Of a stretch of 64,000 nt of DNA, positions 1-8,710 are shown piece after piece. Source of the DNA: Burkholderia sp. Leaf177. Lineage in GTDB: Bacteria > Pseudomonadota > Gammaproteobacteria > Burkholderiales > Burkholderiaceae. A model generated the notes under the pieces. That model had not been told where the DNA came from. It made no database searches and saw nothing but the letters and a program-made list of their open reading frames with translations. Location of the stretch: the NCBI RefSeq assembly GCF_001424345.1, contig NZ_LMPF01000003.1, forward strand, positions 53,017 through 117,016, read 5' to 3'. The position numbers and the translations under genes are program-made. How positions within the stretch are numbered: position 1 is the stretch's first letter; every line of letters begins with the position of its first letter.

Positions 1-1
1 C

Positions 2-493
2 ACCGTACGTGACGACGACGCGGCGCTCGACATCGTTCAGGATGCGATGATCAAGCTCGCCGAAAAATACGGCGACCGCCCTCCGGCCGAATTGCCGCTT
101 TTGTTTCAGCGTATCCTGCAAAATGCAACGCACGACTATTTCAGGCGCCAGAAGGTCAGAAATACGTGGGTAAGCCTGTTTTCATCGTTTGGAAATGCCG
201 ACGACGATGAATTCGACCCCCTCGAAACCTTCGAATCGCAGGATGGCACGGTCGGTGCGGAGAGCAGCGAAAGCCGGCTCGAGCGCGAACAGGTGCTCAA
301 TCTGATCGACGCGGAAATCCAGAAACTACCAGCACGTCAACGGGAAGCGTTTCTCATGCGTTACTGGGAGGATATGGATGTCGCCGAAACCGCCGCTGCA
401 ATGGGCTGCTCTGAGGGCAGCGTAAAAACGCATTGCTCGCGGGCCACGCATGCGCTGGCACACGCGCTGAAGGCGAAAGGAATCACGCTATGA
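2..493 (+). CDS. sigma-70 family RNA polymerase sigma factor (5' end outside window)
   Basis: The frame is open to the window edge, so the N-terminus is missing; an internal ATG at base 47 is unlikely to be the true start because the residues before it (DIVQDAMIKLAEKY) already read as sigma region 2. The visible part holds the end of region 2 (FRRQKVRNTW) and a complete region 4 helix-turn-helix (LPARQREAFLMRYWEDMDV, then GCSEGSVKTHCSRA). It would direct RNA polymerase to a subset of promoters. The stop overlaps the start of the next gene as ATGA, so the two are translationally coupled. ECF-type size and layout fit, but the regulon cannot be read from sequence. Confident on family. Confidence 0.9.
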   Translation, partial: TVRDDDAALDIVQDAMIKLAEKYGDRPPAELPLLFQRILQNATHDYFRRQKVRNTWVSLFSSFGNADDDEFDPLETFESQDGTVGAESSESRLEREQVLNLIDAEIQKLPARQREAFLMRYWEDMDVAETAAAMGCSEGSVKTHCSRATHALAHALKAKGITL

Positions 494-924
494 GCAACGC
501 TCTCGATCAGAAAGAAGCCGAATTCGCGCTGAAGGTACGCCGCGCGCTCGACGAAAGTATTACAACGCTACCTGCCGCGTCGCTGGACAAGCTCGCGGCA
601 GCGCGCCGGACGGCGCTCGCACGCAAAAAACCGGAGAAAGTCGCAGCGCCGGTTTTCGCGCCTGCGCTCGCCGGCGCGGGCATGGCGCCGAGCCTCGGCA
701 GTCCTGCATCTGGCTCGTCCGGCAAACGCGGCCGCTTTTCGCGCCTGACGCTTGCGTGGCCGTTGCTCGCGCTCGTGATCGGGCTGGCGGGCATCGCTTA
801 TTGGGAAGATCAGCAACGCACCGCTGAACTCGCCGATATCGACGCCGCTATGCTGAGCGACAACCTGCCGCTCGACGCGTATCTCGACCACGGTTTCAAC
901 GCGTACCTGACGCGCAATCATTAA
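490..924 (+). CDS. DUF3619 family membrane protein
   Basis: A 144-residue protein with a charged N-terminal half (about residues 1-80), an Ala/Pro/Gly-rich linker and one transmembrane helix near residues 80-105 (LAWPLLALVIGLAGIAYW), followed by a short outer tail that ends in a YLDHGF stretch. The start is the ATG that overlaps the sigma-factor stop. The layout (DUF3619 protein directly after a sigma factor, then a DUF3106 protein and an RDD protein) is a conserved block in Burkholderiales. Position and a single membrane span are compatible with an anti-sigma role, but I see no zinc or ASD motif, so that is only a guess. Confidence 0.75.
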   Translation: MSNALDQKEAEFALKVRRALDESITTLPAASLDKLAAARRTALARKKPEKVAAPVFAPALAGAGMAPSLGSPASGSSGKRGRFSRLTLAWPLLALVIGLAGIAYWEDQQRTAELADIDAAMLSDNLPLDAYLDHGFNAYLTRNH

Positions 925-942
925 GTCTGCAGGAGTTATCGG

Positions 943-1674
943 GTGAGTTACAAGCGCGGCCTCGCGATTGTCTTTGGATGCGCAATTGCGGGACTCGTCG
1001 CGTTTGCCGCCACCTATCCGCGGTTCTATTCGGCCGCTTCCGCCATCCCACTCGCTGCTGCCCCCTCCGGGGCAAGCGCGGGCGAGGTGCTGTCCCCGCT
1101 TTCTTCGCTTTCCCCCGATAGTCCACTTGCCTGGGCCCGCCTTACCGAAGCCCAGCGAACCGCGCTCGCACCTTTTGCCAAGCAATGGGATCAGTTCAGC
1201 GAGGAACGAAAGCTCAAGTGGATGAAAATCGCATCGCGGTATAACAAGCTATCGCCCGAGGGCCAAAACCGCCTGCACGAACGCATGGCCGAATGGGTGC
1301 GCATGACGCCGGACCAACGCAAGGTTGCGCGGGAAAATTATCAGGTTTCCAAGTCGGTGCCGGTCGAAAAGCGCGAACGTGCCTGGGACGCATATCAAAA
1401 GCTCCCCGAAGAACAAAAGAAAAAGCTCGCGGCTACCGAGAAACCGCGCCGGCCGACCGTTGTCAGCGCGCCGCCTTCCGGAAAAACCGAAGTCAAGGAC
1501 ATCAATCGGCTGATCACCAATCGGGACCACACGCATGCGTCCGAGGCGACCGAAGCGCAAATCGGGGTGCCCGCGCCTGCGTCGCCGGCTATTCCGAATG
1601 CAGCGAGCTTCGTCCCTGCCACGCCGATTCCTGTTTCGCCTCAGCAAGCGCCGTCGATTTTCAACGGATCCTGA
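943..1674 (+). CDS. DUF3106 domain-containing exported protein
   Basis: The GTG start is preceded by AGGAG 7 bases upstream. The N-terminus has a hydrophobic signal or anchor segment (LAIVFGCAIAGLVAFAATY). Residues about 65-150 form the DUF3106 module: a Trp-rich helical repeat pattern with WARLTEAQRTALAPFAKQW, LKWMKIASRY, LSPEGQNRLHERMAEW and MTPDQRKVARENYQ. The C-terminal third is Pro/Ala-rich and probably disordered. It lies 18 bases after the DUF3619 gene and 3 bases before the RDD gene, so all four form one operon. Likely periplasmic; the function of the domain is unknown. Confidence 0.8.
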   Translation: MSYKRGLAIVFGCAIAGLVAFAATYPRFYSAASAIPLAAAPSGASAGEVLSPLSSLSPDSPLAWARLTEAQRTALAPFAKQWDQFSEERKLKWMKIASRYNKLSPEGQNRLHERMAEWVRMTPDQRKVARENYQVSKSVPVEKRERAWDAYQKLPEEQKKKLAATEKPRRPTVVSAPPSGKTEVKDINRLITNRDHTHASEATEAQIGVPAPASPAIPNAASFVPATPIPVSPQQAPSIFNGS

Positions 1675-1677
1675 AAT

Positions 1678-2205
1678 ATGGCGAGTGCTTCCATAGAGTC
1701 GCTCTCCCCTGCTCCGCTAGTCGCGCCAAAATTGCGGCGTCGCCTGGCTGCAATGGTCTATGAAGGCGTGATCCTGTTCGGGATCGTGTTTATTGCTGGA
1801 TATATTTTCAGCACGCTCACTCAGCAACGTAACGGACTTACGCATCACAACGTGTTGATGACGTGGATCGGGATCGTGCTCGCGGTTTATTTCGTCTACT
1901 TCTGGACGCACGGCGGCCAAACGTTGCCGATGAAAACCTGGCGCCTGAAAGTGGTCGATGCACGCGGCGCGCCTGTCTCAATTGCGCGTGCCATTGCGCG
2001 ATATGTGCTCGCGTGGCTCTGGTTCTTGCCGCCGCTGGCGTTGCATCCGTTCCTTGGATTGACCGTGCCTGTAACGCTTGGACTTTGCGCCGGTTGGATC
2101 GTGCTGTGGGCCGCGGCTGTATGGCTCGATCCATCGCGACAATTCCTGCATGACCGGATGGCCGGGACGCGTGTGGTCGCTGCGTCGCCTGTAGTTCCTA
2201 ATTGA
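1678..2205 (+). CDS. RDD family membrane protein
   Basis: A 175-residue inner-membrane protein. The RDD signature is spread over the chain: Arg-rich start (PKLRRRLAAMVYEG), a middle loop HGGQTLPMKTWRLKVVD, and the terminal aspartate motif FLHDRMAGTRVV. Hydrophobic segments near residues 28-45, 58-75, 105-125 and 130-150 give about four helices. It is the last gene of the sigma/DUF3619/DUF3106 operon. RDD proteins are implicated in transport or ion exchange, but no specific substrate can be assigned here. Confidence 0.85.
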   Translation: MASASIESLSPAPLVAPKLRRRLAAMVYEGVILFGIVFIAGYIFSTLTQQRNGLTHHNVLMTWIGIVLAVYFVYFWTHGGQTLPMKTWRLKVVDARGAPVSIARAIARYVLAWLWFLPPLALHPFLGLTVPVTLGLCAGWIVLWAAAVWLDPSRQFLHDRMAGTRVVAASPVVPN

Positions 2206-2233
2206 GCAGCGGCTCAGCCCCGTTTACGTTCAC

Positions 2234-2983
2234 TCAACTCAGCCAGTCCGGATCATCGTTCAACGCCATGTGCAGGTTGTCGTTGAAGTGATGCAAACGG
2301 AAACCTTCCTGCGCGAATAATGTGTCGAGTGCGCGTCGCGTATAGATCGTGATGTGGCCATTGCGCGGCGCTATGTACCAGTGGTCCATAGCGCGCGGCG
2401 GCACATGATCGATGGTCAACGTCGAGAACAACAAAACGCCACGCGGGCCTAGCAATCCTAAAGCTTCCCGAGTGGTCGCAACCGGATCCGGCGTGTGTTC
2501 GAGCACTTCGAATGCACTGATGAAGTCGAAGGAATCGGAGGGCTGCTGCGTTCCGGTTGTGTCCATCGGATCCCAGCTATACGCATCCAGCCCGCCTTCC
2601 CGTAATAGCTCCGCGAGTTTTCCATTCCCGCCGCCGTAATCCAGGCATTTCAGGTCTTTGCCCTTCCTGACGAAATCAAGAATGAAGTCTGCGTTGTTGG
2701 CCGGCCGTGCATCGACATAATCAGGGTCGATCAGCACGTAGTCGTCGTTATAGATGTGCTGTACGAACTCGGCCTTGCTCCAGTCGTCGAATGCCCGCGT
2801 GAAAACAAGGTTGCATTCGCTGCACTGGTGATAATAGATTGGCACGCCTATGAGCGGCAGATAGCGCCCTCGCGCTTCTTCGCAGCTCTTATGAAAGTCG
2901 GTGACGCCGTAAAGGAACGCCTGTGCGTTGCAGATCTTGCACGTCGATACGCGCTCGACGGGACGTACTGTTACGTTGTCCAT
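2234..2983 (-). CDS. class I SAM-dependent methyltransferase with N-terminal zinc-binding motif
   Basis: A 249-residue cytoplasmic enzyme. Residues about 16-60 hold two Cys pairs (CKIC and CSEC) spaced like a zinc-binding fold seen in front of Methyltransf_13-type domains. The methyltransferase core follows, with motif I KCLDYGGGNGKLAELL (about 112-128), an acidic position at the end of the next strand (YSWDPMD), and a post-motif FISAFEVLEHTPDP. The C-terminal HGHITIYTRRAL-like region (NGHITIYTRRAL) is typical of sugar or small-molecule methyltransferases of this class. It stands alone, convergent with the RDD operon. Substrate unknown. Confidence 0.8.
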   Translation of the reverse strand: MDNVTVRPVERVSTCKICNAQAFLYGVTDFHKSCEEARGRYLPLIGVPIYYHQCSECNLVFTRAFDDWSKAEFVQHIYNDDYVLIDPDYVDARPANNADFILDFVRKGKDLKCLDYGGGNGKLAELLREGGLDAYSWDPMDTTGTQQPSDSFDFISAFEVLEHTPDPVATTREALGLLGPRGVLLFSTLTIDHVPPRAMDHWYIAPRNGHITIYTRRALDTLFAQEGFRLHHFNDNLHMALNDDPDWLS

Positions 2984-3287
2984 TTATTTAGGAATCCGCT
3001 TTGACCCGGTGAGTATAGGGAAAGCGCGGTTCAAACAGGGCGCCTTATGCACAGTTTTGACAGATCTGCCACGAACGCGACAAAATGCGCAGCAACGGCA
3101 AATTTTCGATCCGCAAGGCCTTCGGGTTACGCCGGATCGCCACGAATGCCGGGCTTCGCTTTAGCTGCAAAAAGCGCCGTGACAGCGATGCATCGGACAC
3201 CAGATCGATAAGAAGTTTTTGTGACTGTCATGGCACGGTCACGCGGGCATGGCGCAATGGCCTCACTGCAACCCGTTGCGCGTGCCC

Positions 3288-4241
3288 ATGGCCACCAAAT
3301 CGTCTGCGAGCAACCTGAGTGAACTGTTAGCTGTCACCCTCCGCGATGCAGAAGCCATCGCGTTTCGCACCGACGCAGCGACACACTCACCACCGTTATC
3401 GCCCGAAACGATCACTCCAAACCTCGCGCCACAAAACACTTCACGTCCAGACGACGGTCCCGCCGATCATAAATACCGCACCATCTGGCTCTCCGATATC
3501 CATCTCGGTTCCGGCGGCTGCCAGGCGAATTACCTGCTCGATTTTCTTCGCCACAATGATTCGGAATACTTGTATTTGGTCGGCGACATTATCGACGGAT
3601 GGCAGCTTCGTAAAGGCTGGTTCTGGCCGCAGGCGCACAACGACGTGATCCAGAAGATTTTGCGCAAAGCCCGTAAAGGCACGCAAGTGGTCTACATTCC
3701 CGGCAATCACGACGAAGCCGCGCGTCAGTTCTGCGACCTCGCATTCGGCGATATCCACGTGCGCCAGGAAGCCTTTCATACCACGCTTGCCGGCAAGCGC
3801 TTGTGGATTGTCCACGGCGATCTTTTCGACGGCGTCATTCAGCACGCCAAGTGGCTCGCCTATCTCGGGGACACGCTCTACACACTTATTCTGCTGCTCA
3901 ACCGCTGGTTCAATCGCGCGCGCAGCCGCCTCGGCCTGAACTACTGGTCGCTCTCGCAGTACCTCAAGCATCAGGTCAAGAACGCGGTCAACTTCATCTC
4001 GAAGTTCGAGTCCGTGATGACCGACGAAGCGCGCCGCCGCGGTTGCGACGGCGTGGTCTGCGGACACATACACAAAGCCGAGATTCGCGATATCGACGGC
4101 GTTCTGTACTGCAACGACGGCGACTGGGTCGAGAGTTTGTCGGCGCTCGTCGAGACGTTCGAAGGCGAACTGAAGATTGTTTACTGGACCGTTCTGCGCT
4201 CACCTGAACACCACGTACAAAAGGCCGGGGCAACCGCCTGA
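3288..4241 (+). CDS. metallophosphoesterase, LpxH-like (UDP-2,3-diacylglucosamine diphosphatase family)
   Basis: A calcineurin-like phosphoesterase of about 317 residues. Metal-binding motifs appear in order: SDIHLG, GDIIDG, GNHD, HGDLFD and GHIHK. The segment after the fourth motif (lid helices, YLGDTLYTLILLLNRWF) resembles LpxH-type enzymes that remove UMP from UDP-2,3-diacylglucosamine in lipid A synthesis, but this is the longer LpxH-like group with an approximately 65-residue low-complexity N-terminal extension, so the substrate is not certain. I take the ATG of MATKSSAS; an ATG 39 bases upstream is possible, and neither has a clear ribosome-binding site. It precedes a GT4 glycosyltransferase by 27 bases, suggesting a joint envelope-lipid role. 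Confidence 0.8.
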   Translation: MATKSSASNLSELLAVTLRDAEAIAFRTDAATHSPPLSPETITPNLAPQNTSRPDDGPADHKYRTIWLSDIHLGSGGCQANYLLDFLRHNDSEYLYLVGDIIDGWQLRKGWFWPQAHNDVIQKILRKARKGTQVVYIPGNHDEAARQFCDLAFGDIHVRQEAFHTTLAGKRLWIVHGDLFDGVIQHAKWLAYLGDTLYTLILLLNRWFNRARSRLGLNYWSLSQYLKHQVKNAVNFISKFESVMTDEARRRGCDGVVCGHIHKAEIRDIDGVLYCNDGDWVESLSALVETFEGELKIVYWTVLRSPEHHVQKAGATA

Positions 4242-4268
4242 GCGCTTCACCTACTGAGAGGCCATCGA

Positions 4269-5300
4269 ATGAAAATCATGATCGTGACCGATGCTTGGGA
4301 ACCTCAAGTCAACGGCGTAGTGCGTACACTGAAAAGCACGAGCCGCGAATTGACGGCGCTGGGGCATCGCGTGGAATTGCTCACGCCGCTCGAGTTCAGG
4401 ACCATCCCGTGCCCGACGTATCCCGAGATCCGGCTGTCGCTATTGCCGCGACGCCGCGTGGCAGAGCGCATTGAAGAGTTCGCGCCCGATGCGTTGCACA
4501 TTGCAACAGAAGGTCCGCTCGGCATGGCGGCGCGCTCGTTTGCCATACGCAACAAATTGCCGTTCACGACCGCTTATCACACGCGTTTTCCGGAGTACGT
4601 TCAGGCGCGTTTCGGCATTCCGATCAGCGCGACGTACAAGTTCCTGCACTGGTTTCACAAACCCTCGCAAGCGGTGATGGCGCCGACGCCCGTGGTGAAA
4701 ACGGACCTCGAAAAATTCGGCTTCACGAACGTTGTACTGTGGACGCGGGGCGTGGATCTGGATATCTTTCAGCCGATGGACTCAAAGGTTCTCAACACCA
4801 CGCGTCCGATATTTTTGTACGTGGGACGCGTGGCCGTGGAAAAGAACGTCGAGGCTTTTTTGAAGCTGGACCTGCCGGGTTCAAAATGGGTGGCAGGCGA
4901 AGGTCCGGCGCTCGCCGAACTGAAATCGCGTTATACGAACGTGAATTATCTCGGCGTGTTGTCGCAGGCCGAGCTCGCGAAGGTCTATGCAGCCGCCGAT
5001 GTTTTTGTATTCCCGAGCCGCACGGACACCTTCGGTCTGGTGCTGCTCGAAGCCATGGCGTGCGGCACGCCGGTGGCGGCCTATCCGGTGACGGGTCCTA
5101 TCGATGTATTGGGAACAGATGGCCCCGGCGCGCTCGATGAAGATTTGCAGGAAGCCTGCCTGCGTGCGCTTAAAATTGAACGTGCCGATGCGCGCGCATG
5201 GGCGGAGAAGTTTTCGTGGCGCGCGGCATCGGAGCAATTTGCTTCGCATCTGAAGCCGCTCGGCACGCGCGGCGCGACCCAGAAGCAAGCCGCAGCTTAG
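4269..5300 (+). CDS. GT4-family glycosyltransferase
   Basis: A 343-residue GT-B fold enzyme. The N-terminal Rossmann domain starts MKIMIVTDAWEPQVNGVVRT, where the Gly-rich loop is typical of GT4 acceptor-binding domains; TAYHTRFPEYV follows near residue 100. The C-terminal donor domain has YVGRVAVEKN, the loop FVFPSRTDTFGLVLLEAMACG (E-x7-E motif) and GPIDVL. This pattern is shared with mannosyl- and sulfoquinovosyl-type lipid glycosyltransferases. It lies right after a lipid-A-type phosphoesterase and before diacylglycerol kinase, so a glycolipid product is plausible but inferred. SD-like GAGAGG lies 6-7 bases upstream. Confidence 0.85.
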   Translation: MKIMIVTDAWEPQVNGVVRTLKSTSRELTALGHRVELLTPLEFRTIPCPTYPEIRLSLLPRRRVAERIEEFAPDALHIATEGPLGMAARSFAIRNKLPFTTAYHTRFPEYVQARFGIPISATYKFLHWFHKPSQAVMAPTPVVKTDLEKFGFTNVVLWTRGVDLDIFQPMDSKVLNTTRPIFLYVGRVAVEKNVEAFLKLDLPGSKWVAGEGPALAELKSRYTNVNYLGVLSQAELAKVYAAADVFVFPSRTDTFGLVLLEAMACGTPVAAYPVTGPIDVLGTDGPGALDEDLQEACLRALKIERADARAWAEKFSWRAASEQFASHLKPLGTRGATQKQAAA

Positions 5301-5353
5301 AGCGATCAGCGCAACATCAACGCACCACGAACGCACCTCCACCGACTCGCAAT

Positions 5354-5908
5354 GTGAAAGCCAAACCTTCAGTGCAAGCGGACTCGTTGCTTTATGTTCA
5401 TCGCGATCCCTTCGATCAGGAAGCGGACGACGTTGACGTGCACAGCGACGTCGATACCTTGCCGAACGCTCGAGAACCGCTGGGTCCCGACGATCCCCTG
5501 GCTCCCCTGCCCTTCAATCCGTACAAGGGCAACCGCGGCCTGACCCGCGCCTGGCACGCGATGAAAAACTCGCTGAACGGCTTTCGCGTGGCGATCCGCG
5601 AGGAAAGCGCGTTCCGCCAGGAGCTGACGCTCGCGGCGATTCTTCTGCCGTGCGGTATTTTTGTGCCGGTCGCGCCGGTGGAGCGCGCGGTGCTGATTGC
5701 ATCGGTGCTGCTGGTTCTCATGGTGGAACTGCTGAATTCGAGCGTGGAAGCGGCCATCGACCGGATTTCGCTGGAACGCCACGAGCTTTCCAAACGCGCG
5801 AAGGACTTTGGCAGTGCGGCGGTCATGGTGGCGCTGCTCGTGTGCCTGTTGACCTGGGCGCTGATCGTAGGGCCGCTACTCTGGCGATGGACCCTCGCGC
5901 TATTCTGA
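5354..5908 (+). CDS. dgkA: diacylglycerol kinase
   Basis: The family core occupies about residues 55-184, with an N-terminal acidic extension of about 50 residues. Signature motifs: GLTRAWHAMKNSLNG, then EESAFRQE, then the active-site block VELLNSSVEAAIDRISLE and KRAKDFGSAAVM. Three membrane helices follow the DgkA pattern. The enzyme phosphorylates diacylglycerol left over from membrane-derived oligosaccharide synthesis, feeding phosphatidic acid back into lipid synthesis at the inner membrane. I chose the GTG start (VKAKPSVQ) because upstream in-frame sequence overlaps the preceding glycosyltransferase; no ATG exists before the core. Confidence 0.85.
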   Translation: MKAKPSVQADSLLYVHRDPFDQEADDVDVHSDVDTLPNAREPLGPDDPLAPLPFNPYKGNRGLTRAWHAMKNSLNGFRVAIREESAFRQELTLAAILLPCGIFVPVAPVERAVLIASVLLVLMVELLNSSVEAAIDRISLERHELSKRAKDFGSAAVMVALLVCLLTWALIVGPLLWRWTLALF

Positions 5909-6030
5909 AGCCGACCCGCCCGCGAACCACCCGTTTATAATCGTCCGATATTCAAGATAGCCTCCGGTTTCAGGGTCCGAGCGCTGCCGTCCAGGCGGCT
6001 CGCCTTCGCCGGTCAACCAGGTCGGACGAC

Positions 6031-6747
6031 ATGGAAGCAAAACCTCCCCGCCGCACGCGCGAGCGCATTCTCGAACTGTCGCTGAAACTCTTTAACGACA
6101 TTGGGGAACCGAACGTCACGACCACGACTATCGCGGAAGAGATGGAGATCAGCCCGGGCAATCTGTACTACCATTTCCGCAATAAAGACGACATCATCAA
6201 CAGCATCTTCGCGCAGTTCGAACAACTGATCGAAAAGCGGCTGCGGTTTCCGGAAGATCATCGTCCGACTATCGACGAAATGTGGTCGTATCTGCAGTAC
6301 ATGGCGGATTTTCTCTGGCAATACCGTTTCCTGTACCGTGACCTGAACGACCTGCTTGCCCGCAACCGCACGCTCGAAACGCATTTCAAGCAGATCATCA
6401 CGCACAAGGTCAACTTCGCGCAGCAACTCTGCGACGCGCTCGTAACCGATGGCGAAATGGTCGCGACGCCCGCGGAGATCAAGGTGATCGCGACCAACAT
6501 GGGGATCATCGCGACGTACTGGCTGTCGTATCAGTTCGTCATGAACCCGCGCAAATACAACGAGCAGGACACGATTCGCGCGGAATTGCATCAGGCAAGC
6601 CTGAATATCATCTCGGTAATGGCGCCGTATTTGCGCGGCCGTTCACGGCAGATTTTCGATGACCTCGTGTCCGGGAAAATGCCTGAACGCGTCTTTGCCG
6701 ACTACCGCGCGCCGAAGGAAGACGGCGCGCCCAAGGAACCTATCTAA
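6031..6747 (+). CDS. TetR/AcrR family transcriptional regulator
   Basis: A 238-residue regulator with an N-terminal TetR helix-turn-helix: RERILELSLKLFNDIGEPNVTTTTIAEEMEIS, then the recognition helix region GNLYYHFRNKDDII. The C-terminal domain (from about residue 80) is a helical ligand and dimer domain with no recognisable ligand motif. Its stop codon shares one base with the ATG of the next gene (TAATG), so it is co-translated with the LOG-family enzyme, which may be under its control. The upstream gap of 122 bases should hold the promoter. Confidence 0.88.
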   Translation: MEAKPPRRTRERILELSLKLFNDIGEPNVTTTTIAEEMEISPGNLYYHFRNKDDIINSIFAQFEQLIEKRLRFPEDHRPTIDEMWSYLQYMADFLWQYRFLYRDLNDLLARNRTLETHFKQIITHKVNFAQQLCDALVTDGEMVATPAEIKVIATNMGIIATYWLSYQFVMNPRKYNEQDTIRAELHQASLNIISVMAPYLRGRSRQIFDDLVSGKMPERVFADYRAPKEDGAPKEPI

Positions 6748-7331
6748 TGAAAGCAGTGTGTGTATATTGCGGCTCCTCTTACGGAGCCCGCCCGGTCTAT
6801 GCCGAAGCGGCCAAGGCGTTCGGACGCGCATTGGTTCAGGCGGATCTCGCGCTGATCTACGGCGGCGGGAGCGTGGGATTGATGGGCACCATCGCCGATG
6901 AAGTGCTCGCCCACGGCGGCCGCGCGATCGGCGTCATCCCGGAATTGCTGATGAACAAGGAAGTCGGCCACAAAGGGTTGACCGAGCTGCATGTGGTGCC
7001 CGACATGCATCAGCGCAAGAAGAAGATGGCGGATCTGTCGGATGCGTTTGTATCGATGCCGGGCGGTGTAGGCACGTTCGAAGAGCTGTTCGAGGTTTAT
7101 ACGTGGGCGCAACTTCGATACCACGAGAAACCCGTCGCGCTCCTGAACATCGACAATTACTACGATCCGCTGTTGGCCATGCTCAAGCACACGGTCGAGG
7201 AAGGTTTCATGCGCGCGCCGTTTCTCGACATGCTTCAGGTCGAATCCGATCCGGCGAAACTGATCGGCGCGCTGAAGGCATACAGACCGCCGGCGATCGA
7301 TCGCTGGCCCGAAAAACGCGACGCTGTTTGA
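6747..7331 (+). CDS. LOG family protein (TIGR00730), cytokinin riboside 5'-monophosphate phosphoribohydrolase type
   Basis: A 194-residue Rossmann-fold protein with the family signature motifs GGGSVGLMG (about 33-41) and PGGVGTFEELFEV (about 106-118), the latter carrying the catalytic Arg/Glu-type environment of the lysine decarboxylase-like/LOG fold. These enzymes hydrolyse the N-glycosidic bond of (cytokinin) nucleotide 5'-monophosphates and related AMP species. In a soil or plant-associated Burkholderiales this could yield cytokinins, but a housekeeping nucleotide role is as likely. Coupled by overlap to the TetR gene upstream. Confidence 0.88.
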   Translation: MKAVCVYCGSSYGARPVYAEAAKAFGRALVQADLALIYGGGSVGLMGTIADEVLAHGGRAIGVIPELLMNKEVGHKGLTELHVVPDMHQRKKKMADLSDAFVSMPGGVGTFEELFEVYTWAQLRYHEKPVALLNIDNYYDPLLAMLKHTVEEGFMRAPFLDMLQVESDPAKLIGALKAYRPPAIDRWPEKRDAV

Positions 7332-7345
7332 ACGGAGTTCCGGTT

Positions 7346-8092
7346 ATGTCGAAAGTCGTTTTGATCACGGGCGGCAGCCGCGGCATCGGCCGCTCAGCAG
7401 CGTTGTTGTGCGCGGCGCGCGGCTGGTCGATCGGCGTGAATTACGCCACGAACCGCGCCGCCGCCGATGAAACCGTCGCCCGCGTCGAAGCTGCGGGCGG
7501 CCACGCGATCGCCATCCAAGGCGATGTCAGCCAGGAAGCCGATGTCATCGCCATGTTCGATGCCACCGTTCGAGCATTCGGGACAATCGATGGCTTCGTG
7601 AACAACGCGGGCATCGTTGCGCCAGGTTCGGCGCTGGCGGACATGGACGTGGCCCGCATGAAACGCGTTTTCGATACCAACGTGCTCGGCGCGTACCTCT
7701 GCGCGCGCGAAGCGGCGCGGCGAATGTCGACGAAGCGCGGTGGCGCGGGCGGATCGATCGTCAATATTTCGTCGGCGGCGGCGCGGCTCGGATCGCCCAA
7801 CGAATACGTGGATTACGCGGGTTCGAAGGGCGCCGTCGATACGCTGACTATCGGTCTCGCGAAGGAACTCGGCCCGGAAGGCGTGCGCGTGAACGCCGTG
7901 CGTCCGGGTTTGATCGATACAGAGATCCACGCGAGCGGCGGCAAGCCCGATCGCGCGGCGCAACTGGGCGTGCTGGCGCCGCTAGGCCGGCCCGGTACCG
8001 CCGATGAAGTCGCGGAATCGATCGTGTGGCTGCTATCGGATGCGTCGTCTTATGTGACCGGCGCGTTGCTCGACGTAGCGGGCGGACGTTGA
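7346..8092 (+). CDS. SDR family oxidoreductase
   Basis: A 248-residue short-chain dehydrogenase. Motifs: cofactor loop TGGSRGIGRSAA, NNAG (VNNAGIV), catalytic Ser in SIVNISSAAA and YAGSKGAV (Tyr and Lys of the YxxxK pair), and the C-terminal SSYVTGALLDVAGGR typical of the classical 3-oxoacyl-ACP reductase-like subgroup. An Arg after the GG loop and VNYATNR suggest NADP(H) preference. The start is ATG with GGAG 8 bases upstream, 14 bases after the LOG gene, so it likely belongs to the same operon. Substrate unknown. Confidence 0.88.
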   Translation: MSKVVLITGGSRGIGRSAALLCAARGWSIGVNYATNRAAADETVARVEAAGGHAIAIQGDVSQEADVIAMFDATVRAFGTIDGFVNNAGIVAPGSALADMDVARMKRVFDTNVLGAYLCAREAARRMSTKRGGAGGSIVNISSAAARLGSPNEYVDYAGSKGAVDTLTIGLAKELGPEGVRVNAVRPGLIDTEIHASGGKPDRAAQLGVLAPLGRPGTADEVAESIVWLLSDASSYVTGALLDVAGGR

Positions 8093-8105
8093 GTTTCGTG
8101 GCGAA

Positions 8106-8705
8106 TCAAAAACCGCGATTCGTCTTGAGCCACTCGAGTTCCTCGGCTGTCGATTCACGGCCGAGGATCACGTTTCGATGCGGAAAGCGTCCGAATCTAT
8201 CGATCACTTCAGCGTGACGGATGGCGTACTTGAGACCTGATTCGATATCGTCTTCGCGGGTTTCATCGAAGAGAATCTGATAAAGACGCACCGCTTCGCG
8301 CTGACTCTCGATTGCCTCGTGGTGCTCGAATGGCATGGCCACGAACATGCGGTGATAGACAGTCGGCAAGCTGCGCTCCTTGCCTGAAACAACCAGTTCG
8401 CGGGCGAGTTCCAGAGCCATCACGTCACCGGAAAATGCGCGCGGCGTTCCACAAAAACAATTGCGCGTGAACTGGTCGAGCATCACGATCAACGCCAACG
8501 CGCCAAGCGGCGCAGCAGACCACGACGCAAGCTCTCCTCTCAACGCCAGATCGAGCAAGCCGCCGAAACGCGCGTGAAGCGCGGTATCGAAGGCGGCGTT
8601 CTTCTTGAACCATTGCCTGCGCGCGTGCCCGAACTCCAGTGAATCGGGCGTCCCGAACCACGCGTCCAGCACGTCTCGAGCACGATGATCCAGCGCGTCA
8701 GTCAT
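8106..8705 (-). CDS. DUF924 family protein
   Basis: A 199-residue soluble protein with the DUF924 (TPR-like) pattern: an N-terminal VLDAWFGTPDS, central LALIVMLDQFTRNCFCGTPRAF, FVAMPFEHHEAIESQ and the C-terminal DRFGRFPHRNVILGR. The family is widespread and of unknown biochemical role. It ends near the SDR gene (convergent) and starts 5 bases after the stop of the haemoglobin gene upstream of it, with which it forms a transcription unit. Confidence 0.9.
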   Translation of the reverse strand: MTDALDHRARDVLDAWFGTPDSLEFGHARRQWFKKNAAFDTALHARFGGLLDLALRGELASWSAAPLGALALIVMLDQFTRNCFCGTPRAFSGDVMALELARELVVSGKERSLPTVYHRMFVAMPFEHHEAIESQREAVRLYQILFDETREDDIESGLKYAIRHAEVIDRFGRFPHRNVILGRESTAEELEWLKTNRGF

Positions 8706-8710
8706 AAAAC